Source of the DNA: JBOHHR01 sp050740975 | GTDB lineage: Bacteria > Pseudomonadota > Gammaproteobacteria > JBOHHR01 | Assembly: GCA_050740975.1 (NCBI GenBank) | Contig: JBOIEE010000063.1 | Span: forward strand, 1-5,682 | Reading direction: 5' to 3' | Length of the DNA stretch: 5,682 nt | Shown: in pieces, positions 1 through 5,621 of the stretch | Numbering within the stretch: position 1 is the stretch's first letter | Layout: every line of letters starts with the position of its first letter | Made by a program: the position numbers and the translations under genes | Notes under the pieces: generated by a model | What the model saw: the letters and a program-made list of their open reading frames with translations, nothing else | Told to the model about the DNA's origin: nothing | Databases searched by the model: none

Positions 1-1
1 C

Positions 2-133
2 CACCTCCCCAACAAACTCCCCCGCCGCGGCGTCGTTGTAACCACTAAGACCAAACTCCTCATCGTAGAAAATCAAAATAAACAAAGGGTTTTCACACGG
101 CTGCACCACCAGCAGAAGGAACATCCATCGTAG
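2..133 (+). CDS. Possible C-terminal end of an unidentified gene entering from the left edge
   Basis: An open frame runs from the window edge to a TAG at 131-133. It encodes about 43 residues of a basic tail containing RRGVVVTTKTKLLIVENQNK. In the first 22 codons most third positions are C or G, which suits a GC-rich coding region better than the opposing minus-strand frame. I do not recognise the protein. Its end overlaps the first readable part of the Uma2 frame, so one of the two may be chimeric or decayed here. A minus-strand alternative (ATG at 124-122, beginning MFLLLVVQPC and open to the edge) has no ribosome binding site and weaker codon use. Confidence 0.25.
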   Translation, partial: HLPNKLPRRGVVVTTKTKLLIVENQNKQRVFTRLHHQQKEHPS

Positions 134-623
134 CTCAGATCATCCACGGCCAATTGATAACGCTGCCACGCCCTGCGCCCAGGCATGCGCGCGCATCGTC
201 GATAGTGGGGGCAAGCTGGTACCTGCTTATGACGAAGGCAATGGCGGCCCAGGAGGGCGGTGGATACTAGACGAGCCGGAATTGCACCTGGGAGCCGACA
301 TCCTGGTTCCCGATCTCGCCGGCTGGCGAAGGGAACGGTTGCCGACATTGCCGGAGACCGCCTACTTTGAATTACCCCCCCATTGGGTGTGCGAAGTGCT
401 GTCGCCCGCGACGGCTCGGATGGATCGGGTGGACAAGCTCGGCATTTACGCCGCTCACGGCGTCGCCCATGCCTGGATCGTCGATCCGGACGCTAAGACG
501 CTGGAGGTGTTTGCGCTGAGTGAAGCACACTGGCGGCTCGATGTGGCGCTCAAGGAGCCCGACGAGGTCTGCGCGCCGCCCTTCGATGCGATCCGTTTCA
601 GTCTCGCCGCACTATGGCCGTAG
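82..623 (+). pseudogene. Uma2-family (DUF820) PD-(D/E)xK nuclease, frameshifted and without a clear start
   Basis: Uma2 proteins are restriction-endonuclease-fold proteins of mostly unknown role, common in cyanobacteria and proteobacteria. The first frame is open from 82 and gives AQIIHGQLITLPRPAPRHAR and then SSIVGA, the usual N-terminal strand and arginine-rich part of the family. The match then jumps frame near 211-216, where one base seems to be missing, and continues with KLVPAYDEGNGGPGG and DEPELHLGADILVPDLAGW to the TAG at 621-623. Candidate active-site residues are the Asp of VPDLAG, the Glu of CEVLSP and the Lys of VDKLGIYAAHG. No ATG, GTG or TTG lies in frame before the conserved part, so the native N-terminus (roughly 10-20 residues) is missing or altered. 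The TTG at 282 gives a long open frame but starts inside the conserved core and is unlikely to be the true start. The family call is secure; whether the frameshift is real is unknown. Confidence 0.8.
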
Positions 624-635
624 CGCACGCTACGG
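618..635 (+). terminator. Perfect hairpin over the Uma2 stop codon, terminator-like but without a T run
   Basis: CCGTAGCG and CGCTACGG form an 8-bp perfect stem with a two-base spacer, and the left arm contains the TAG stop. No U tract follows on either strand, so it could be a transcript-stabilising hairpin or a chance palindrome rather than an intrinsic terminator. Confidence 0.3.
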
Positions 636-789
636 GTGACCACCAAATCCATTACGAGATACAGAGCGCGACCGCACACAGTGAGGCACGAATCCGAGCG
701 TTTCGCGGCGGTTGGAGTTGTATCCTCGTGCCGTGCAGGGCCACGACAGCATCCGTCCTTGGATTTGCCGGCGCCGTCCATGGCGCTCG

Positions 790-902
790 CTTCCTTCTCT
801 TGGCTTGCCTTCTCTAGCTAGTGCCCGAAGCTGATCCTCGGTCAGGATACACCCTTCCTGGGCTACCTTCGCCGCCAGCGCCCGAAGCGCTCGACGTCGG
901 TT
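790..902 (-). pseudogene. Relic of an IS481-type transposase
   Basis: Read on the minus strand directly after the BNR-protein stop, in the same frame, the sequence gives RRALRALAAKVAQEG followed by CILTEDQLRALARE. This resembles the segment of IS481-family (integrase-fold) transposases just before their EAHGEIETEHPGYLG region, from memory of that family. The similarity fades after about 35 residues. A neighbouring frame (KASQEKEA) may carry it slightly further, which suggests a frameshift. No start, no DDE motif and no inverted repeats are present. The call rests on a short recalled match and could be wrong. The rest of 624-789 shows nothing I can identify. Confidence 0.35.
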
Positions 903-2198
903 CTATAGCGGCGATCTAGCTTGCGCCGTGAGAGCCCCTCCCAGCCCTACCGGCAGGCGCACCAAGCGCACCCGGTGTGCGCCGGCATCGGTCCAGGCAA
1001 TAAAGACTGGTCGCCGACGCGCTGCAGCAGTGGGATTTCGCTCGGGTACTCGGGAAATTCCCCCACAGGGACTAGGGTCTGCGCCAGTACGCCCCGGGCC
1101 TCGGACACCCTGGCAAGGCGCAGATCCTGCTCTGGCCCATCGCTGCGGCGTGCCCGCCAGCTCACCAGCGCCGCACCATCTTTAAGCAGCAGCACGTCCA
1201 CGAAACCGGCCGCGGCCTCTCCTTCCACCGTAATCGGTGAACCGAAGCTTTTGCCACCGTCTTCAGAGAAGGCCACCTTGACCGCCGGCCGGTCATTAGC
1301 CCCCGTGAACCACGGCCACGGCTACACGCGATCCCTTGGGCGATCCACTGGCATCCACGGTGGGCCCGTTACCTGGGCAGCCCTCGATCACCCAGCCGTC
1401 GGCGTGCACGTTCGCAGGCGCGCTCACGCCGGCTCCCGACCAGCGCACCAGAGCGATGTCACGCACCTCGCCCGCTTGATGGTCCCGATAGACGGTGAGG
1501 AACTCTTTGTCTGCGGCGACCGAATGCGGCATACAGCAGGAGCACATGTCGGTATCCAGGGGGACCTCGGATCCCAGCCGTCCTTGCGCGTCCAAGCGGG
1601 TCGCCATCAGCATTTGGGTGCCGCTCCAGCTTTCCTTGCTCTTGCCCGGAACTTTCGGGTGATGGATGATCTGGCGCCCGTCCGACCACACCGCACTCAA
1701 GGTGCCGTCGGCAAGCCCCGAGAGAAAGAGATCGTACGGATAGGCCTTGGGGTGGCGAGAGGCTTTTTCCGGGGCACTCCAAGTTCGGCCACCATCGCCC
1801 GAGCGGGCAAGATAAATATCCACAGCATCGGGATCAGTAGACCCTTCGGCCGGAAGGATCCATCCCGCACCCAAGCCGCCCCCAGCAAACCCGATCACCG
1901 CCGGTTTGTCGGGCAACTTTTTCGCCGCGGTTACGGTCTGGGGAGCAGACCAACGGCCGCTGTCCCAGATCGCGAAACGCAACAGTTCCTCCTTATCGCC
2001 CCGCGGCTCCACCCAGCTCAGAATTAAGCGTCCGTCCGGCGCCGCGCTCACGTGATGCTGCCGGCTCTGCGTGGGGGCAGGCGTCGCCAAGTTCTCGACC
2101 AGCGGGTGAGCCCTTGTCTCGGCACTAAATGCCTCTACATGCAACAACAGACCAAGCGAAAGGCTGCTCGCAAGCTTCAACCACGAGGGAATCATCAT
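903..2198 (-). pseudogene. Secreted BNR/Asp-box (sialidase-fold) protein with a Cys-Ser-Cys-Cys cluster, two frameshifts
   Basis: The start is the ATG at 2198, six bases after AGGAGA. It gives a signal peptide (about residues 1-26, basic Lys8, hydrophobic core, FSA/ET cleavage). The mature part is beta-propeller-like, with one Asp box at residues 133-140 (SGDGGRTW) and a second after the frameshift (SEDGGKSF). Databases usually label such proteins exo-alpha-sialidase, but no sialidase activity can be claimed. A Cys cluster at 219-222 (DMCSCCMPHS) precedes YRDHQAGEVRDIALVRW and HADGWVIEGCPGNGP, a conserved block in this protein type, and might bind a metal or form disulfides. An extra G near 1313 shifts the frame within RVAVAWFTGANDRPAVK, and a missing base near 1002-1004 restores it, giving AWTDAGAHRVRLVRL and a TAG at 905-903. 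Corrected length is about 431 residues. Alternative starts further upstream (for example 2378) lack a signal peptide. Confidence 0.8.
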
Positions 2199-2204
2199 CA
2201 CATT

Positions 2205-2210
2205 TCTCCT
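2205..2210 (-). promoter_or_regulatory. Ribosome binding site that fixes the BNR-protein start
   Basis: AGGAGA on the minus strand lies six bases before the ATG at 2198. A GTG at 2201 and a second ATG at 2195 are also in frame, but 2198 has the best spacing and leaves a normal signal peptide. Confidence 0.65.
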
Positions 2211-2253
2211 AGGAGTTCTTTTTCCTTGTACCATCGCTACGCTGTGAACGCAA

Positions 2254-2270
2254 TGCGGCAAATTGTCGCA
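2254..2270 (+). repeat. 17-bp palindromic motif, copy A-left
   Basis: TGCGGCAAATTGTCGCA, an imperfect dyad with a three-base centre. Its near edge is 56 bases upstream of the BNR-protein start on the minus strand. With two more bases (2252-2270) it forms a perfect 19-bp inverted repeat with 2372-2390. Confidence 0.8.
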
Positions 2271-2371
2271 TGTTGTCCTCTCTCTCCATCTATTGATGCG
2301 GAACCACCGCGGAGGGGCGTGGCCTCTGCAAGGAGTACAAGAAGATTGACGCGCGAGCAAAACCAGGGGGT

Positions 2372-2388
2372 GCGACAATTTGCCGCAT
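2372..2388 (-). repeat. 17-bp palindromic motif, copy A-right
   Basis: TGCGACAATTTGCCGCA on the plus strand is the exact reverse complement of A-left. Its flanks extend a match to copy B-left: 2366-2394 and the reverse complement of 3809-3837 agree at 28 of 29 positions. The 101 bases between the A copies contain no gene. Confidence 0.8.
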
Positions 2389-2485
2389 TCCCAAAGGCAA
2401 ACGAACTGGGTATCATCGGTTTAGCCCCAAGGGTTTCGGCCAGAGGTTCGTTAAAGGACGAGGATGCGAATGCCGCAAAGCCCGC

Positions 2486-2518
2486 AAAAAGAAGGGCCGT
2501 GCATGCAGCACGGCCCTT
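2486..2518 (-). terminator. Intrinsic terminator of the csp transcript
   Basis: AAGGGCCGTGC and GCACGGCCCTT (2492-2502 and 2508-2518) form an 11-bp perfect stem around a five-base loop. On the minus strand it is followed by CTTTTT (2491-2486). It lies about 115 bases downstream of the csp stop and before the BNR gene, so it separates the two minus-strand units. The stretch 2519-2634 holds nothing else I can identify. Confidence 0.85.
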
Positions 2519-2634
2519 AAGGATGGTGAGAGACGAATTGTCTAGGCGTGTAAAGCTTCAGGACTCTCGACCCTCACCCGGAAGCGCTTGGTTGCTTAAG
2601 GCTCTACGGTAGCTATCCCGTTTGGGCTTTGGCA

Positions 2635-3106
2635 TCAAGCGGCTTTCTTGGCTTCGGCGATCAAGGCCAGGCACGCTTCCGCGCAGTCCGCGCACGCCTG
2701 GTGCTTCTCGGCATGCTTGCGGCATTCCTTTTCGCAATCCTCGCAGACCAGGGCACAGGCGTTGGCGAAGACCTGGGTGTGTGCCGATTTGCTGGCGCTT
2801 AGGTGGGACAGAGCAGCGCAGGCCGCGATCACCTCCTGTACCGGAGACTGCGCAGTCCACCAGCGAGGTGTCGCCCACTTTAAATGCAGCGATGCAGTGG
2901 TTAAGGCAGGTGTGTCCCTTATTGACGCAGCCCTCGGCGGCGCTTAGAAGGCCGCTGTGGGCATGAGTCGTTGCCTGGGCGACGCGGGTGAAACCGGCAC
3001 CGGCCATTAAGGCAGCTCCACTCACGGCCGTCCCCAGAAGGAACGACCTGCGCGCCGGGGTGAGGCCGTCCGGCTCCGAGTGCGTTCTGGGAGGTAATTG
3101 AGACAT
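2635..3106 (-). pseudogene. Tat-exported four-helix-bundle copper-binding protein (Csp1-like), one frameshift
   Basis: Csp proteins are Cys-rich four-helix bundles that hold many Cu(I) ions inside the bundle. Csp1 of methanotrophs is Tat-exported and supplies copper for particulate methane monooxygenase. The start is the ATG at 3106, preceded by AAAGGAG. Residues 16-26 (TPARRSFLLGT) carry the twin-arginine motif, followed by a hydrophobic stretch and an AQA/TTHAHS cleavage region. Cys motifs follow: GCVNKGHTCLNHC at 59-71 and DCAVS at 84-88. After a frame jump at 2841-2842 (one extra G), come AACAALSHL, NACALVCEDCEKEC and HQACADCAEAC. The corrected protein is about 156 residues with 12 Cys, close to Csp1 in size and Cys number. 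Without correction the product loses its last two helices. Identity is confident; whether the shift is biological or an error is open. Confidence 0.85.
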
Positions 3107-3518
3107 TTAGCCTCTCCTTTCAACAGAATGGATTAAAGGGTCCCGCCAGCGGGTGGCGCTATTCCAGGTTTAACGCTGCGGCGCTTTCTGCGATTGGGAT
3201 GCCGGTGGAGAGCCAGTTTCCTCTGTGCATCCCGTGCGAAAGCGCCGCGCTCTCTATCCTTCACAAGCACACCGCGGCTTAACGATGCTACCACATTGGC
3301 CGGTATGGACACTACCGGGGAAAACCCTGTGTCGTGGGAAGAGAAGGGGGAGAGAACGACTGAAGGGACTCGATGTGAGGGGTGGACCAGCGCTCCTCTT
3401 AAGGGTGAAATCCTTATGTCAGCGGGCGGATAGGGGGCTTGGTTTCTTTAGACGCCAGCCTTTTCCTCGGTTTTCGCTGCTCGCAGGAGACAGTGCCTGT
3501 GGAAAGTCGCTCTGTAGG
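3107..3518. other. Intergenic stretch upstream of csp with no recognised gene
   Basis: Open frames here on the plus strand lack ribosome binding sites, recognisable protein sequence and consistent codon bias. Two small hairpins are visible: CCCGC/GCGGG near 3143-3154, and CCGGTA/TACCGG at 3300-3318 with a seven-base loop. The part from 3330 to 3420 is purine-rich. No clear sigma-70 promoter or CueR/CsoR-type dyad could be placed before csp by eye. Confidence 0.4.
3111..3119 (-). promoter_or_regulatory. Ribosome binding site of csp
   Basis: AAAGGAGAGG on the minus strand sits just before the start, with CTAA between it and the ATG at 3106. It is close to an ideal Shine-Dalgarno sequence and supports this start. 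Confidence 0.7.
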
Positions 3519-3535
3519 CGCGGCGTTTTGTCGCA
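3519..3535 (+). repeat. 17-bp palindromic motif, unpaired copy D
   Basis: CGCGGCGTTTTGTCGCA matches the motif consensus on the right half-site exactly and keeps GCGGC on the left. It is followed by CC, as in most copies. It lies about 410 bases upstream of csp and 34 bases from the 3568-3600 terminator. It is the most divergent copy and has no obvious partner nearby. Confidence 0.5.
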
Positions 3536-3567
3536 CCGGAAACTAATCGCAAATACAGTGTATGAAT

Positions 3568-3600
3568 AAAAAAAGCCCCGGCCCCATGGTGGGCCGGGGC
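3568..3600 (-). terminator. Strong minus-strand intrinsic terminator
   Basis: GCCCCGGCCC (3575-3584) and GGGCCGGGGC (3591-3600) make a 10-bp all-GC stem with a six-base loop, followed on the minus strand by seven T residues. The plus strand has no T run after the stem, so it acts on leftward transcripts. No substantial gene ends here; the nearest minus-strand gene ends at 4282. Confidence 0.85.
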
Positions 3601-3808
3601 AACGGCTTTGTAGCTACGGGAGGCATCGTGCTTAGCTACAGTTACTGGCGGTTAACCAGACACTAAAATTCGATTACGACTATCCCCTTTTCACCAGATA
3701 CGAACCGTAAAAAAGGCGGATCATCCCTGACCCGCATATACCGTAAGAATCACATCTTTCCGCTTGTAGCTCGGAAAGAGCGATGATACTAACCCGAAAT
3801 AATGCGCG
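3601..3808 (-). ncRNA. Candidate small RNA or small-ORF transcript ending at the strong terminator
   Basis: The segment just upstream (minus sense) of the terminator has no long ORF. It contains an 8-bp stem, TGTAGCTA (3609-3616) with TAGCTACA (3633-3640), right beside the terminator. It also contains a 24-codon ORF at 3737-3663 beginning MRVRDDPPFLRF, with no visible ribosome binding site. A terminator this strong suggests something is transcribed. The 5' end is unknown; motif B-left at 3815-3831 would lie near a promoter. This does not match any riboswitch or sRNA family I can name. Confidence 0.3.
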
Positions 3809-3814
3809 TGGGAA

Positions 3815-3831
3815 TGTGGCAAATTGTCGCA
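3815..3831 (+). repeat. 17-bp palindromic motif, copy B-left
   Basis: TGTGGCAAATTGTCGCA. It is flanked by GGGAA on the left and CCCCCT on the right, as in the reverse complement of copy A-right. It pairs with B-right 165 bases away, centre to centre. Confidence 0.8.
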
Positions 3832-3979
3832 CCCCCTCGCCTAATCAATAATCGCAATGATCCCCGTGGGACAGTGCTTTCATTGTGTTCGGGGCACTGC
3901 GCAAATAGCCTCATTTCCTTATGACAAACAGCACAAACGACGTGCGAACCGAATTTGCATACAGTCCAGTAGGCCGAGG

Positions 3980-3996
3980 TGCGACAATTTGCCTGG
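3980..3996 (-). repeat. 17-bp palindromic motif, copy B-right (one half-site degraded)
   Basis: TGCGACAATTTGCCTGG on the plus strand. The left half and centre match the consensus; the last three bases differ. The TonB-receptor relic begins almost at its right edge. The 148 bases between the B copies hold no recognisable gene. Confidence 0.65.
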
Positions 3997-3997
3997 A

Positions 3998-4159
3998 ACG
4001 AAAGAAGAATTCGAATCCATCCTGGTGGATTTCAATTGGTCGCACCGGTTCAACGCCAACTGGACTTTACGTAACGGGGTGGTTGCGGAAATGTCTCAAG
4101 ACTTCGGGGAGATCTCTGGAGGCGCGGTAGCAGACGACGGTCGTACCGTGGACCGCTGA
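3998..4159 (+). pseudogene. Relic of a TonB-dependent siderophore receptor (barrel fragment)
   Basis: In the frame ending at the TGA 4157-4159 the translation reads EEFESILVDFNWSHRFNANW and then TLRNGVVAEMSQDF, ending in DDGRTVDR. This resembles the barrel strand pattern of FhuA-like receptors (LxGFNWSHxFNDxWxLRxR, then a D/ADGRT turn), from knowledge of the family. No start codon, signal peptide, plug or C-terminal barrel is present, so only about 50 residues of a roughly 700-residue protein remain. It starts next to motif copy B-right, which may mark a rearrangement point. It could be a piece of the same kind of receptor as the one at 5046, but the two do not overlap in the protein. Confidence 0.5.
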
Positions 4160-4307
4160 TATCGAGCACGCCTTCCAAGTGCGGGGCTACGCGCGGGCGG
4201 ATGCCTTTGTGCCGCCGAGGCCCGAAGTCATGCAGCTCGTCAAGCGATACCGCAACGTAACCGCCTTGGCCAAGCCGGAAATCAGGTCAGCTTCAGCACC
4301 GCGATGA
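4131..4307 (+). other. Unrecognised 58-codon open frame, no start
   Basis: The frame overlaps the end of the receptor relic and the stop of the coiled-coil gene. It reads WTADIEHAFQVRGYARADAF and then VPPRPEVMQLVKRYRNVTAL, which looks protein-like (mixed charge, helical C-terminal half), but I do not recognise a family. There is no usable start and no ribosome binding site. It may be a fragment of a decayed gene or a chance open frame. Confidence 0.2.
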
Positions 4308-4653
4308 CGATTCCACCCACGGTCAAGGTGGTGGCAAACGACCAGAGCATGAATCGGTCGATGCGGCGCGTGAGGGTATCGATACGCTTATCGATCTGCT
4401 CGAAGCGCTTATCGATCTGCTCGAAGCGCTGGTCTATCTGCTGCTGCATCGCCTCCAGGCGCTTGTCCATGCGCGTAAATCCCTCCAGCATCAACTTGCG
4501 CTGATGCTTGAGCTCTTCCTCGACCCGCACGATGCGCTCTCGCAGATCCAGCTCATAGCGCACACTGGAATAACCTGCGCTCTTCTGCCATTCCTCCAGG
4601 GTCCGATACACGATCGCCTCAATTTCGGCGATAGCTTCTTGTTCCAGGGCCAT
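4282..4653 (-). CDS. Small coiled-coil protein with C-terminal membrane anchor
   Basis: The 123-residue protein starts at ATG 4653, with a weak GGTGA about ten bases upstream. Residues 1-30 are a predicted helical head (MALEQEAIAEIEAIVYRTLE). Residues about 35-100 form a long charged coiled coil with clear heptads, including RFEQIDK twice, at 77-83 and 84-90. Residues 101-120 (FMLWSFATTLTVGGIVIAVL) are one membrane helix with a short KLT tail, so the coil probably faces the cytoplasm. It resembles widespread small proteins of unknown function (DUF1640/CCDC90-like in layout), with no assigned activity. It is the only complete, undisturbed gene in the window. No terminator follows it directly. 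Confidence 0.75.
   Translation of the reverse strand: MALEQEAIAEIEAIVYRTLEEWQKSAGYSSVRYELDLRERIVRVEEELKHQRKLMLEGFTRMDKRLEAMQQQIDQRFEQIDKRFEQIDKRIDTLTRRIDRFMLWSFATTLTVGGIVIAVLKLT
4385..4426 (-). repeat. Two perfect 21-bp tandem repeats encoding coiled-coil heptads
   Basis: The unit from CGCTTATCG to CTCGAAG occurs at 4385-4405 and 4406-4426 without a mismatch, followed by a partial, diverged third unit at 4427-4447. Each unit encodes seven residues, so a change in copy number keeps the frame and lengthens or shortens the coil by one heptad. Confidence 0.85.
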
Positions 4654-4891
4654 AAAAGACGGTCACCTAAATCACTACCTGCTATCGAGCAGTGTACCAT
4701 GAATCCCTCGTGCGCTGAGATCGCCCATCGGGCACTGTGCTCAAAAGCTGGTCCAGACCCTGGATCCGCGGCTTCTTCTTATGCATGCACGCTTATGCCT
4801 GCGAGAAGCGCCGCTTGCCGGCACATCGCAAACAGAGGCGGCAAAAACGGTGTCCTTTCCAGCTTTGCCTAACCGGAGCTACCGGCTCGGG
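4654..4891. other. Intergenic stretch between the coiled-coil gene and motif pair C
   Basis: Only a small perfect hairpin, CTGCT-ATCG-AGCAG at about 4679-4692, was noticed, in the leader of the coiled-coil gene. Overlapping plus-strand open frames have no ribosome binding sites and no recognisable sequence. Confidence 0.35.
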
Positions 4892-4908
4892 TGCGGCACA
4901 TTGTCGCA
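4892..4908 (+). repeat. 17-bp palindromic motif, copy C-left
   Basis: TGCGGCACATTGTCGCA, with one change from A-left at the centre. It forms an inward-facing pair with C-right, 52 bases away centre to centre, upstream of the TonB receptor. Confidence 0.75.
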
Positions 4909-4943
4909 GCTGGGCTGTTCTTCCGTGCGGCGCGAGGATGAGG

Positions 4944-4960
4944 TGCGACATTTTGTCGGA
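4944..4960 (-). repeat. 17-bp palindromic motif, copy C-right
   Basis: TGCGACATTTTGTCGGA on the plus strand, close to a full palindrome. Its right edge is 85 bases upstream of the receptor start, within promoter range. The AGG before it gives the GCACCT flank seen in copy B-right when read on the minus strand. Confidence 0.7.
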
Positions 4961-5030
4961 TTCTACTCGCGTCATTTCCATGATAGCCTAAAAAAAATCC
5001 AGCCTTGGATAAAAACAGGAATAACATGCG

Positions 5031-5035
5031 GGAGG
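5031..5035 (+). promoter_or_regulatory. Ribosome binding site of the TonB-receptor gene
   Basis: GGAGG lies ten bases before the ATG at 5046. The spacing is slightly long, but the start is supported by the signal peptide that follows. Confidence 0.6.
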
Positions 5036-5045
5036 AACAATCGCA

Positions 5046-5621
5046 ATGCATCGTGAACAATGCCTCAAAGCCACTTTCTGGAGTGGCTGCTTGTATGTGC
5101 TCGGTCTCGTGCTTTATGCGACAACGCTGCCTGCGGTTGAGGCCGGGGACGCCGATCCGAGTTCTGCTGGAGCGAAGACGGAGAAAGAAGCCGTGCTGCT
5201 GCCAGAGATGACGGTGACGGCCGTGCCGGGACGGGAGACGGGTTACACCGTCCCCAACGCCACCTCCGCCACCAAGACCGACACGCCGATTTTTGATACG
5301 CCAGTCTCGATTCAGGTGATGCCGCGCGAGCTGTTGGATGACCAGCAGGCCTTCACGGCCCAGGAAGCGCTGAAAAACATCTCCGGTATCCAACCTGATT
5401 TCTCGTTCGGCGGGCCGTTCAACCAGGCGTTCCATCTGCGTGGATTTTCGACGGAGTGGAACACCCTGGGCTCGTTAGCTTATCGGGAGGGCGTGCGGCT
5501 CAAAGCACCCACACCTTTCGCAAGCTTGGAGCGCATCGAACTCCTCAAAGGCCCAGCCGCCCAGATGAGCCCCTCGGCGATCTCGGACTTCCCCGTATCA
5601 AAGGCATGGAGGTTGGCATAG
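5046..5621 (+). CDS. TonB-dependent siderophore receptor, truncated after the plug region
   Basis: This is the N-terminus of an outer-membrane receptor of the FhuA/siderophore type, which imports iron or other metal chelates using TonB energy. Residues 1-33 are a signal peptide with an unusually long n-region (cleavage near AVEA/GD). A TonB-box-like EMTVTA sits at 54-59. The plug follows: DTPVSIQVMPRELLDDQQAF at 84-103, EALKNISGIQPDFSFGG at 107-123, FHLRGFSTEW at 129-138 and SLERIELLKGPAA at 160-172. The receptor match stops at residue 172 (about 5561), where LYG or similar is expected. The frame then reads through antisense IS4 transposase sequence to a TAG at 5619-5621. A whole receptor would have about 700 residues, so the barrel is missing and the product cannot be functional. 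Motif pair C lies in its promoter region. No Fur box was seen. Confidence 0.85.
   Translation: MHREQCLKATFWSGCLYVLGLVLYATTLPAVEAGDADPSSAGAKTEKEAVLLPEMTVTAVPGRETGYTVPNATSATKTDTPIFDTPVSIQVMPRELLDDQQAFTAQEALKNISGIQPDFSFGGPFNQAFHLRGFSTEWNTLGSLAYREGVRLKAPTPFASLERIELLKGPAAQMSPSAISDFPVSKAWRLA

Noticed and set aside
921..2027. 368-codon plus-strand ORF
   Set aside because: It is antisense to the BNR protein, whose signal peptide, Asp boxes and conserved blocks are clear. The plus-strand translation is a low-complexity Arg/Ser/Pro/Ala-rich shadow.
2199..2378. N-terminal extension of the BNR-protein frame to 2378
   Set aside because: It would bury the signal peptide, run through motif A-left, and has no ribosome binding site; 2198 has AGGAGA at the right distance.
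2052..2612. 186-codon plus-strand ORF
   Set aside because: It crosses the BNR leader, motif pair A and the csp terminator, with no ribosome binding site and no recognisable protein sequence.
3480..3505. Cobalamin-riboswitch B12 box (CAGGAGAC followed by TGCCTG)
   Set aside because: Only 8 bases of the box match, the flanking bases differ, and the other conserved elements (GCCACTG, the CCCGCAACTGT-like segment) are absent.
3663..3737. Methanobactin precursor, considered because Csp and a TonB receptor are present
   Set aside because: The 24-codon ORF has no Cys, and no Cys-rich core such as CGSCYPCS was found on either strand by eye.
2366..3996. dif/Xer site, because copies contain GGTGCGACAA
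   Set aside because: Only the first half resembles a XerC arm; the XerD arm (TTATGTTAAAT type) is absent and the motif is a dyad present in seven copies.
4005..4020. tRNA T-arm-like TTCGAATCC
   Set aside because: It lies in the receptor-relic frame, with no acceptor stem, anticodon arm or CCA end around it.
4033..4048. Eighth motif copy, AATTGGTCGCACCGG
   Set aside because: It needs an extra G, lacks the left half-site and falls in the coding-like receptor relic (FNWSHRF), so it is probably coincidence.
4869..5435. 188-codon minus-strand ORF
   Set aside because: Antisense to the receptor signal peptide and plug; its translation is Arg/Gly-rich with no family features.
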